From Methanothrix sp. (GTDB lineage: Archaea; Halobacteriota; Methanosarcinia; Methanotrichales; Methanotrichaceae), in assembly GCA_028688535.1 (NCBI GenBank), contig JAQTXY010000176.1, forward strand, positions 1-5,242: 5,242 nucleotides of DNA, read 5' to 3'. The notes beneath the pieces are model-generated. The model was not told the DNA's origin. It did not search any database and was given only the letters and a program-made list of their open reading frames with translations. The position numbers and the translations under genes were made by a program. This document shows positions 1-5,218 of the stretch, piece after piece; position 1 is the stretch's first letter, and the number at the start of each line of letters is the position of its first letter.

Positions 1-222
1 ATCGGTGTGGAACATAAAAGCCGATCCGGTTTGATTTGCGAAGAAGGGGATGGTGAAGCGAACAAAGTCTGCATACAGAAGGGAGCTGTCGGTAATGAAT
101 ACCAGGACGATGAAAATACCCACCACTATTTTTGCGTGTCTGCTCCATTTTAGCTCCTTTCCCAAAAGGAAGATGGCCAGTCCGGATAAGACAAGAAGCG
201 GCGGATCTATGAAAAAGCTCAT
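1..222 (-). CDS. Membrane protein of unknown function, N-terminal 74 residues (partial)
   Basis: The reading frame is open from an ATG at base 222 to the left edge of the window, so only the N-terminus is present. The visible part is strongly hydrophobic: a first likely membrane segment at about residues 7-21 (PPLLVLSGLAIFLLG), a short basic stretch (KELKWSRHAK), then a second segment at about 31-43 (KIVVGIFIVLVFI), followed by an aromatic-rich stretch. The basic stretch between the segments suggests a cytoplasmic loop. I chose the ATG at 222 because a GAGG Shine-Dalgarno-like core lies 7 bases before it; an in-frame ATG at 228 (M-I-M-S) would place that core directly against the start. The gene begins 9 bases after the stop of the 353-residue gene, so the two are probably one operon. 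I do not recognise the family and the rest of the protein is outside the window. Confidence 0.75.
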   Translation of the reverse strand, partial: MSFFIDPPLLVLSGLAIFLLGKELKWSRHAKIVVGIFIVLVFITDSSLLYADFVRFTIPFFANQTGSAFMFHTD

Positions 223-231
223 TATCATACC
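223..231 (-). promoter_or_regulatory. Ribosome binding site deciding the start of the partial membrane protein gene
   Basis: On the minus strand the bases GAGGT are followed by ATGATA and then the ATG at 222. The GAGG core partly overlaps the stop codon of the upstream gene at 232-234, as is common for internal operon genes. Its 7-base spacing favours the start at 222 over the in-frame ATG at 228. Confidence 0.5.
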
Positions 232-1293
232 TCATTTTTTTGCGGATACTCGCCTGAGAAGATAGGGCAGATTAAATTCACTCTTTTCTTTTTTGCCGGT
301 CTGGCCGGGTCCAGCCATGATGAATCCCTTGAAATCCTGAAGGGCCTGGAAAATGGGATGGCTAGGTTGATCAAGCAGACCCACCAGCAGGTCATTGCTT
401 ACCTTGCGTATGGCATTTTTGCTGGCCTGGGCCGGCAGGTTAAGGCTCATCAGTGCGCCCTCGCCGAATGAGGCGGAGTTGCCAGCATGTCTCAACTTTC
501 CGCCCATGATGAATTCGGCTATGAGGCTGGTTTTGCCTGGGCTGTCTTTCGTACTGCCAGAGGTGCTGTTGACTATGCGATAGCCGGCATCACCCTCCAA
601 TAATCTGAATCGAAGAATGGGTGGAGAGAGTGCGGCGTCTGAGACGAGCAGCAGATCCCAGTCGCCCAGGATCTCCTCTGGCTTTGGCGATGTCGCTTTG
701 TGATGGAAGATGAAGCTGCAGTCAGCCTGTGTCATGAAGTCCAGGGAGTAACGGCGGGAGAGGACGAAGTGGAATATTGGCAGCCCTTTTCCCGGTTTTC
801 TCAGGGAGACGAAAGCCTCTCCTATAACTGTGTCTTTATCTATGATCTTGATTACGTCGTCAAAGTTATTGAAGGGAAAGTCGCTATATTTGATGTATAC
901 CGCCTTTCCTGTTTCAGGAAGCTCGACATCGAGGGCCTGGTTGGAGGCATGGATGTCCGAGAGGAAGGGGTGTGTCTCGCCCAGTATCTTTTTTCCTTTG
1001 GACTGATCCCTGTCCGGCCAGAATCTTTTGAAGAAGCCGAGGCCATACATCATGACCAGGTTGGCAAAGTCATAATCGGCAGGATAAAAGCCCTTCCAGT
1101 AGCGGTCATTCCAGATGGTCTGAGTATTGGGATCGAAGGACCAGTTGATGCCGTCTATGATCTCCATCTGGGGGGAGTTGATCAGGTTTTCTGCGGGAAG
1201 AATGCTATTGCTCTGCCTGTACAGACGGGACAGCTCTTCTTTTTTACAGTACATAGGCTGCCCAGGGGTGCAGGGTCGGGAGGGGGAATTCAT
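232..1293 (-). CDS. Conserved-looking 353-residue protein of unknown function
   Basis: I do not recognise this family. The protein has no signal peptide and no membrane segment, so it is probably cytoplasmic. It seems to have two parts. The first, about residues 43-195, is rich in aromatic residues and has candidate motifs WNDRYWKGFYP (61-71), GETHPF (105-110), YIKYSDFPFNNFDDV (133-147) and VIGEAF (156-161). The second, about 208-353, starts with GDW (210-212), is beta-rich with a low-complexity Ser/Thr/Gly patch (243-254), and ends with DLLVG (301-305) and LPYLLRR (342-348). GDW near the start of a beta-rich segment loosely recalls lipocalin/calycin folds, but this is only a guess. Met1 at 1293 was chosen because a TATA-like box lies 31 bases upstream, consistent with leaderless translation; Met14 (1254) and Met43 (1167) are alternatives, and the first 42 residues look less structured. 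The partial membrane protein gene follows 9 bases downstream. Confidence 0.85.
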   Translation of the reverse strand: MNSPSRPCTPGQPMYCKKEELSRLYRQSNSILPAENLINSPQMEIIDGINWSFDPNTQTIWNDRYWKGFYPADYDFANLVMMYGLGFFKRFWPDRDQSKGKKILGETHPFLSDIHASNQALDVELPETGKAVYIKYSDFPFNNFDDVIKIIDKDTVIGEAFVSLRKPGKGLPIFHFVLSRRYSLDFMTQADCSFIFHHKATSPKPEEILGDWDLLLVSDAALSPPILRFRLLEGDAGYRIVNSTSGSTKDSPGKTSLIAEFIMGGKLRHAGNSASFGEGALMSLNLPAQASKNAIRKVSNDLLVGLLDQPSHPIFQALQDFKGFIMAGPGQTGKKEKSEFNLPYLLRRVSAKK

Positions 1294-1317
1294 AGAAATA
1301 ATAGTGATGGTTAAATC

Positions 1318-1324
1318 TATTTAG
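1318..1324 (-). promoter_or_regulatory. TATA-like box for the 353-residue gene
   Basis: On the minus strand the bases CTAAATA begin 31 bases before the ATG at 1293, inside an A/T-rich stretch (AAAATATCTAAATAG). Archaeal transcription usually starts about 25 bases downstream of the box, which would place the RNA start at or next to the start codon. No Shine-Dalgarno sequence precedes the ATG, which fits a leaderless mRNA. Confidence 0.45.
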
Positions 1325-1340
1325 ATATTTTGAGGGAACT

Positions 1341-1385
1341 GTTCGGGACTATTAACCACTTGGCAACTCACAATAGTCCATGAAC
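1341..1385 (-). other. Inverted repeat able to form a 12-bp stem-loop, upstream of the 353-residue gene
   Basis: Read on the plus strand, GGACTATT (1346-1353) pairs perfectly with AATAGTCC (1372-1379) across 18 bases. GTTC (1341-1344) then pairs with GAAC (1382-1385) across a small internal loop of 1 and 2 bases. It lies about 50-90 bases before the start codon of the 353-residue gene and upstream of its TATA-like box. It could be the distal 3' end of the surE transcript, an operator, or part of a structured RNA. The pairing is seen directly; the role is unknown. Confidence 0.5.
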
Positions 1386-1424
1386 TGCCACCACATAGTG
1401 AAATACATCTCTAGATATGGAATC

Positions 1425-1448
1425 GTCTCCAGGCAAATTGCCTGGGAC
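1425..1448. other. GC-rich hairpin in the surE downstream spacer
   Basis: On the plus strand CCAGGC (1429-1434) pairs with GCCTGG (1440-1445) over a 5-base loop. GTC (1425-1427) pairs with GAC (1446-1448) if T1428 is bulged, giving 9 base pairs. On the plus strand it is followed by TTTT, so it resembles a terminator in that direction, but no plus-strand gene precedes it. On the minus strand it lies about 50 bases after the surE stop with no T-run after it. Confidence 0.5.
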
Positions 1449-1453
1449 TTTTC

Positions 1454-1494
1454 AGTCAAACAGCTTAGGCGCCTTGCATGTACGCAGTTTGACT
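1454..1494 (-). terminator. Stem-loop directly after surE, possible 3' end or stabilising structure
   Basis: AGTCAAAC (1454-1461) pairs perfectly with GTTTGACT (1487-1494). Two more G-C pairs lie inside an A/A mismatch, and the loop contains the 8-base palindrome AGGCGCCT (1467-1474). The stem begins 6 bases after the surE stop codon, the usual place for a 3' UTR structure. No clear T-run follows on the minus strand, so true terminator activity is uncertain; a role in RNA stability or processing is an equal alternative. Confidence 0.35.
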
Positions 1495-1500
1495 ATATTA

Positions 1501-2289
1501 TTAAAACAAGCAATCAATTTGCTCAAAATCAATCCTGGCAGTGGAGTCCAGCGTGAGGGGCGTCAGAGAGATCTTGCGGTCCTGGTAGACTGTTTGCACA
1601 TCGGTGCCCTTTGCATCGCAGCAGATAAGATCGCCGTCTATCCAGTAATAGGGCCTGCCACGCGGATCAAAGCGCTCCTGGACAGTGGTCTTGAAGATCT
1701 TGCGAGCCAGGCGGGTGACCACGATCTCCGTATCCTCAGTAGCATCAGCCGGAACATTCAGATTCAAGACATCCACACCCTCGGGCAGGCCGTGCTCCAG
1801 CACCTTGCTGGCGACGCGACGCAGGACCTTGGTGGCAACCTCAAAATTGTGCTTCTCGCCGTGGTGCATATCGAATTTATCGCCCTGGTCTACCACCTGA
1901 ATGGATGCGGCAATAGAGGGAATGCCGTAGCTTGCCGCCTCCAGGGCAGCGCCGATGGTTCCGCTGGTGGTGACGGTATCAGTGCTGATGTTCTCACCCA
2001 CATTGATTCCTGATACGACGAGGTCGGGAAGCTCCCCTTTCATAATGGCGAAGATGCCGATGATGACCGAATCCACCGGAGTTCCTGTGACTGCGTAAGC
2101 CTGAAAACCGTTGAAGTTTACCTGGGCGTATCGTAGCGGCTCAAAGACGGATACCGATCTTCCCACGCCGCTCTTCTGCCCGGAAGGGGCGGCTACTATT
2201 ACCTGACCCAAGCCCTGTACGGCTTTAGCGGCAGCCTGTAAGCCGGAGGCATAAACGCCGTCATCGTTGCTGACCAGTATGCGATGCAT
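1501..2289 (-). CDS. surE: 5'/3'-nucleotidase SurE
   Basis: SurE is a metal-dependent cytoplasmic phosphatase that removes phosphate from nucleoside monophosphates, with 5' and 3' nucleotidase activity in characterised members. The 262-residue protein has the usual family length (about 250-270) and all the hallmark motifs: the N-terminal NDDG (8-11) with metal ligands Asp9 and Asp10, the GQKSGVGRS loop (37-45) with ligand Ser40, GTPVDS (69-74), and PDLVVSGINVGEN (88-100) with ligand Asn96. Ligand roles are taken from known SurE structures. The C-terminal half carries the extended RFDPRGRPYYWIDGD-type segment typical of the family. The gene ends with tandem TAA codons and is followed by a stem-loop. 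It starts 37 bases after mrp on the same strand; co-transcription is likely, though a TATA-like box in the gap could also drive it alone. Confidence 0.97.
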   Translation of the reverse strand: MHRILVSNDDGVYASGLQAAAKAVQGLGQVIVAAPSGQKSGVGRSVSVFEPLRYAQVNFNGFQAYAVTGTPVDSVIIGIFAIMKGELPDLVVSGINVGENISTDTVTTSGTIGAALEAASYGIPSIAASIQVVDQGDKFDMHHGEKHNFEVATKVLRRVASKVLEHGLPEGVDVLNLNVPADATEDTEIVVTRLARKIFKTTVQERFDPRGRPYYWIDGDLICCDAKGTDVQTVYQDRKISLTPLTLDSTARIDFEQIDCLF

Positions 2290-2291
2290 CG

Positions 2292-2298
2292 CCCTCTC
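2292..2298 (-). promoter_or_regulatory. Purine-rich ribosome binding site candidate for surE
   Basis: GAGAGGG on the minus strand lies 2 bases before the surE ATG; the GAGG core is only 3 bases away, closer than the usual 5-10. It may be weak, which leaves room for leaderless initiation from the nearby TATA-like box. Confidence 0.35.
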
Positions 2299-2312
2299 TT
2301 ATTGTGCCTCAG

Positions 2313-2320
2313 ATATTAAA
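2313..2320 (-). promoter_or_regulatory. TATA-like box in the mrp-surE gap
   Basis: TTTAATAT on the minus strand begins 31 bases before the surE ATG, the position expected for a leaderless archaeal transcript. It lies just after the mrp stop codon, so surE could have its own promoter as well as read-through from mrp. Confidence 0.35.
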
Positions 2321-2326
2321 AGGCAG

Positions 2327-3187
2327 CTAATTGAACATCTCCAGCAGCCTCTCCACTATCTTGTTGAAGCTCTTCCCCGCCAGCGTTCCGCTCTGCACGA
2401 ACGTCTCTCCGCGATCGCCCAGAGCACAAACCTTTGGATCTATGGGAATTGCCCCCAGGAAGGGCACATCCATCTCCTCTGCCATCTTCTCGCCGCCGCC
2501 GGATCCAAAGATGCTTATGCTCTCGCCACAATGCGGGCAGACCAGACCTGACATATTTTCTACGATGCCGAGCACCGGCAGCTTCATGGCCTTTACCATG
2601 TTAACCGCTTTTCGGCTGTCCAGGAGAGCGACATCCTGAGGTGTGGTTACTATTATCGCCCCAGCCAGATCAGGGATGAGCTGCACCACGGAAAGCGGCT
2701 CATCGCTGGTGCCAGGCGGCATGTCGACCAGCAGGAAATCTAGATCTCCCCAGTTCACATCCTGGATGAACTGCTTGATGGCAGCCATCTTCATGGGCCC
2801 GCGCCAGACCACTGGAGTATCGCGGCTGGTGAGAATCAGAGCCATGGAGGCGGCCTTGATGCCCTCGGCCTGGGCTGGCTCTATTCCCTCCACTCCCTGC
2901 TTTAGTCTTTCCTCTTCGATTCCCAGAAGCTTGGGGATATCCGGGCCGGTGATATCTCCATCCAATATACCCACTCTCAAGCCCTTCATTTGCAGTGCAC
3001 GGCTTAGGTTGACGGTGACGGTGCTCTTGCCTACACCTCCTTTGCCGCTAGCGATGATGATCTTATGCTTGATCTTTGCCATGCGATCGACTTGGCAGGT
3101 ACATTCTTGGCCATCACTTTGATCCTTGCAGGAGCCCTTCTGGGCACATGAATCACAATTGTCTTTCTGTTTTGTCATGGAAGTCAT
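2327..3187 (-). CDS. Mrp/Nbp35/ApbC-type iron-sulfur cluster carrier ATPase
   Basis: This is a cytosolic P-loop ATPase of the Mrp/Nbp35 family, which binds a [4Fe-4S] cluster and hands it to target apoproteins. The 286 residues show an N-terminal Cys-rich segment (Cys11, Cys14, Cys20, Cys29, Cys31), the deviant Walker A GKGGVGKST (48-56), the LDGDITGPDIPKLLG segment (75-89), WRGPMK (128-133), Walker B-like DMPPGTSDE (155-163), and the C-terminal bridging-cluster motif CPHC (217-220). The N-terminal CX2CX5C matches the last three cysteines of the Nbp35 ferredoxin-like motif, pointing to Nbp35 rather than the shorter Cfd1/ApbC forms. Met1 (3187) has a TATA-like box 30 bases upstream; Met4 (3178) is also possible. 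It sits between the radical SAM gene (57-base gap) and surE (37-base gap), all on one strand, so it may supply clusters to its neighbour, an inference from position. The symbol is left blank because mrp, nbp35 and apbC are all used for archaeal members. Confidence 0.95.
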   Translation of the reverse strand: MTSMTKQKDNCDSCAQKGSCKDQSDGQECTCQVDRMAKIKHKIIIASGKGGVGKSTVTVNLSRALQMKGLRVGILDGDITGPDIPKLLGIEEERLKQGVEGIEPAQAEGIKAASMALILTSRDTPVVWRGPMKMAAIKQFIQDVNWGDLDFLLVDMPPGTSDEPLSVVQLIPDLAGAIIVTTPQDVALLDSRKAVNMVKAMKLPVLGIVENMSGLVCPHCGESISIFGSGGGEKMAEEMDVPFLGAIPIDPKVCALGDRGETFVQSGTLAGKSFNKIVERLLEMFN

Positions 3188-3209
3188 TCCGCTTGGTTTG
3201 CATGCAATT

Positions 3210-3217
3210 GTTTAATA
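3210..3217 (-). promoter_or_regulatory. TATA-like box in front of the Mrp/Nbp35-type gene
   Basis: TATTAAAC on the minus strand begins 30 bases before the ATG at 3187, with A/T-rich sequence upstream. No good Shine-Dalgarno site precedes either candidate start. This suggests a separate, leaderless transcript in addition to possible read-through from the radical SAM gene. Confidence 0.4.
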
Positions 3218-3221
3218 TGAT

Positions 3222-3241
3222 TTGTATAACAATAGTTACAA
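3222..3241. promoter_or_regulatory. Imperfect dyad just upstream of the mrp TATA-like box
   Basis: On the plus strand TTGTATAAC is followed by AATA and GTTACAA. The arms match as TTGT/AAC with a 2-base insertion in the left arm. It lies 3 bases beyond the radical SAM stop codon and just upstream of the candidate TATA box, so it could be an operator or a weak 3' hairpin. The region is A/T-rich, so chance is a real possibility. Confidence 0.25.
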
Positions 3242-3244
3242 TTA

Positions 3245-4159
3245 TTATTTCATATCATTTATTAATCTATCGACAGAACGGAAAAAGAGTTTACCAGTAT
3301 GCATCCTTCTGGAAATCAAGCCGTCCTTCTCCAGGATCTTGCAGTACTTGATGGCATCGCTTCCATCTATTTCCATTTGTTGGCTTATCTCCTCCAGGGT
3401 GCAAGGCCTGTCAGAGAGAAGATCTATCAGACGGTCTCGGATGCGGACTGGAACGCTCCAGTCCCAATCCGGTATCAACTCGGCACCAGGGAATATCTCC
3501 AGCATCCTTTGCATCTCTTCTTCGCTGAGAGCTTCAACTGGTTCGGCAGGCGTGCGGACCACAGTGTTGAGCTGAATTCGGTCCGGCTCTGTAGACTCTG
3601 CCGCCCTGGCGATCGCTTCCGCCTCAACATCGTTTATGCCCCTGACGAGCATCACCTCCAGCCAGATTTCACCGGAAAATTCCTTGCGAAAGTCCTTTAA
3701 GCCCGCGATCATATCTGAAGCCAAAAGGCCTGACGCCGGCCTATTGATGGCCTGAAAAGCTGTCTGGCTGACTGCATCCAAAGAGGGGAGGACTATATCC
3801 GCAGCAGCGACCTCTTTTCGGACGGACGGACTGGAGAGAAGCGAGCTGTTGGTGATCACTGCCACCGGAGCCTCGACAATCTTCTTGGCCTGGGCCACGA
3901 TCTCCCCTAGATCGAGGCTCAACGTTGGCTCTCCCGATCCGGCGAATGTGAGATGATCGAAAGGCTCGGATCGTTTGAGTTCGATCTCTTTTATGACCTT
4001 TTGCCTGGGCACGAAACGATCCCGGCAGGAGGTTAAGCTGGCAGTACGACCCAGCTCACAGTAGACGCAATCCATGTTGCAGGTCTTATACTTGAGCAGG
4101 TCCACACCCATGGACAGGCCCAGGCGACGAGATAGCACCGGCCCAAAGAGATATCCCAT
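3245..4159 (-). CDS. Radical SAM protein, COG0731-type Fe-S oxidoreductase with C-terminal winged-helix-like segment
   Basis: Radical SAM enzymes use a [4Fe-4S] cluster to cleave S-adenosylmethionine and start radical chemistry. The 304-residue protein opens with FGPVLSRRLGLSMGVD, the signature of this subgroup (usually FGPVPSRRLG), then the cluster motif C27-X3-C31-X2-C34 (CNMDCVYC) followed by ELGRT. The SAM-binding GGE-like motif appears as AGSGEPTL (73-80), and a later LVRGINDVE segment is also typical. Residues about 239-300 (DLLSDRPCTLEEISQQM, then an ILEKDGLISRR helix and basic wing) resemble a winged helix-turn-helix. COG0731 is often labelled wyosine synthase-like, but this protein need not be the tRNA-modifying Taw1; its substrate is unknown. 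It is the first gene of a minus-strand run with the Fe-S carrier and surE, and is divergent from the HEAT-repeat gene. The start is supported by the subgroup's typical MGY-FGPV beginning; no clear ribosome binding site is visible. Confidence 0.92.
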   Translation of the reverse strand: MGYLFGPVLSRRLGLSMGVDLLKYKTCNMDCVYCELGRTASLTSCRDRFVPRQKVIKEIELKRSEPFDHLTFAGSGEPTLSLDLGEIVAQAKKIVEAPVAVITNSSLLSSPSVRKEVAAADIVLPSLDAVSQTAFQAINRPASGLLASDMIAGLKDFRKEFSGEIWLEVMLVRGINDVEAEAIARAAESTEPDRIQLNTVVRTPAEPVEALSEEEMQRMLEIFPGAELIPDWDWSVPVRIRDRLIDLLSDRPCTLEEISQQMEIDGSDAIKYCKILEKDGLISRRMHTGKLFFRSVDRLINDMK

Positions 4160-4207
4160 AATTCGTTCCCGATTTTCTTTTCTACAAGGTGACTAACCAG
4201 CACCTAG

Positions 4208-4213
4208 ATTTAA
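4208..4213 (-). promoter_or_regulatory. TATA-like box for the radical SAM gene
   Basis: TTAAAT on the minus strand, within AAGGTTAAATC, begins 54 bases before the ATG at 4159. Initiation about 25-30 bases downstream would give an untranslated leader of roughly 25 bases, unlike the leaderless arrangement predicted for the other genes. Confidence 0.4.
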
Positions 4214-4218
4214 CCTTA

Positions 4219-4230
4219 TTTATCGATAAA
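4219..4230. promoter_or_regulatory. Perfect 12-base palindrome between divergent promoters, candidate operator
   Basis: TTTATCGATAAA reads identically on both strands. It lies between outward-facing TTAAAT boxes, 5 bases from the minus-strand box and 2 from the plus-strand box, overlapping the expected TFB recognition sites. A dimeric regulator bound here could control both the radical SAM and HEAT-repeat genes. The palindrome is seen directly; the operator role is inferred. Confidence 0.4.
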
Positions 4231-4231
4231 G

Positions 4232-4239
4232 CTTAAATG
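4232..4239 (+). promoter_or_regulatory. TATA-like box for the HEAT-repeat gene
   Basis: CTTAAATG, preceded by the purine-rich GATAAAG that suits a BRE, begins 30 bases before the ATG at 4262. No Shine-Dalgarno site precedes the ATG, so a leaderless mRNA is the simplest reading. Confidence 0.5.
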
Positions 4240-4261
4240 ACGGCGGGCCTGAATAATCAGC

Positions 4262-5218
4262 ATGGACAAGGCTCGTGAACTGATCGAATTACTCGGCAAA
4301 AGCGATGACTACTTCGAACGCCAGAAGGCGGCATGGGCACTGGTGAATCTGGGGGAGGACTCCGTGGAACAGACCGCCAAAGCTCTGGAGTGCGGCGAGT
4401 TCTCGGATCTGAGATACAAATCAGCCTGGATCTTAGGCAAGATCGGCAGCCCCAGCGGAGTAGAGCCGCTCTGCCGGGCCCTGCTGAATGACCCTGATCA
4501 CGTGGTTCGCGAATGGTGTGCCGCCGCCTTGGAGGCGGTCAAGAGCCAGGAGGCGATCCCTGCATTGGTTTTAGCCATGAAACGGGATAGCTCTAAAGAT
4601 GTTCGTCTGCGAGCGGCTGTAGCGCTGCGCAAGCTTGGAGCAACAGAGGCTTTGCGTGATCTTCTCAGCTACAGCGATCCCGAGATCAGGGGTATGGCAG
4701 TGACTGGTCTTGCCAAGATAGGGCACAGGGATTCTTTGCAGGATGTGGCAAAGCTGCTCAGGGATGAAGACACAGAAGTTAGACGCAGAGCGACAGGCTT
4801 CATGGGAGAGGTAGCCTGTAAGGCAGCCTGCAATGAGGCCTTGAACTGGCTGGCAGAGGCTTTACAGGATAAAGAGAGCGCCGTCCGATGCGAGGCACTA
4901 AAATCCCTGGGCAAGATAAAGGCAGAAGAAGCCTGTGATCTGGCTTTGCAGGCATTGCAGGACCCTGAATGGCAGGTTCGCTACACAGCCGTTACAACCC
5001 TCGGCGAGATCGGCCATAACAAAGCACTGGACACCCTGGTGGAGGTCATGTTCGGAGGAGAGGATGAGAAGATAAGAGCCTGGGCGGCCTGGAGCCTGGG
5101 AGAAATTGCAGATGTTAGGGCGATAGAGCCGCTACAGCGGGCCTACAAGACCTGTCCCACAGAAGTGATGAAGAAGGCTAAAGACTCGCTGGTGGAGGTA
5201 TTTAAGCAGGAGATATGA
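4262..5218 (+). CDS. HEAT-repeat protein (PBS lyase/E-Z type repeats)
   Basis: The 318-residue protein is almost wholly an alpha-solenoid of about nine HEAT-like repeats of some 31 residues plus a C-terminal capping helix. Each repeat has a D-x-x-V-R or similar motif, then an A-x-x-L-G-x-I/L stretch and an A-L-x-x-L helix; clear copies include SDLRYKSAWILGKIG, PEIRGMAVTGLAKIG, WQVRYTAVTTLGEIG and EKIRAWAAWSLGEIA. This repeat type is named after cyanobacterial phycobilin lyases but in archaea is widespread in proteins thought to act as protein-binding scaffolds; no lyase activity is implied. There is no signal peptide, membrane segment or extra catalytic domain, so it is probably a cytoplasmic adaptor with an unknown partner. 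The start is supported by a TATA-like box 30 bases upstream. It is transcribed away from the radical SAM gene and shares its promoter region. Confidence 0.93.
   Translation: MDKARELIELLGKSDDYFERQKAAWALVNLGEDSVEQTAKALECGEFSDLRYKSAWILGKIGSPSGVEPLCRALLNDPDHVVREWCAAALEAVKSQEAIPALVLAMKRDSSKDVRLRAAVALRKLGATEALRDLLSYSDPEIRGMAVTGLAKIGHRDSLQDVAKLLRDEDTEVRRRATGFMGEVACKAACNEALNWLAEALQDKESAVRCEALKSLGKIKAEEACDLALQALQDPEWQVRYTAVTTLGEIGHNKALDTLVEVMFGGEDEKIRAWAAWSLGEIADVRAIEPLQRAYKTCPTEVMKKAKDSLVEVFKQEI

Noticed and set aside
1..235. Alternative minus-strand frame from the ATG at 235 overlapping the preceding stop as ATGA
   Set aside because: It is also open to the edge and has an attractive stop-start overlap, but its translation is a Cys/His/Arg-rich mix without structure, while the frame from 222 gives clear membrane segments and a well-spaced GAGG site.
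700..1314. Plus-strand open frame of 204 codons
   Set aside because: It lies antisense to the 353-residue gene, has no promoter or ribosome site, and its translation lacks recognisable structure, whereas the minus-strand frame has coherent motifs and operon context.
1425..1454. Intrinsic terminator on the plus strand (hairpin followed by TTTT)
   Set aside because: No plus-strand gene precedes it, the T-run is only four bases, and archaea seldom rely on this terminator form, so it is listed only as a hairpin.
1417..2013. Plus-strand open frame of 198 codons
   Set aside because: Antisense to surE, whose motifs are unmistakable; the long opening comes from surE codon bias.
2643..3122. Plus-strand open frame of 159 codons
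   Set aside because: Antisense to the Mrp/Nbp35-type gene; Ser/Pro/Met-rich low-complexity translation typical of a shadow frame.
4262..5218. HEAT-repeat protein as a phycobilisome lyase
   Set aside because: The repeat family carries that name, but nothing else here points to phycobiliproteins and such repeats are common scaffold modules in archaea.
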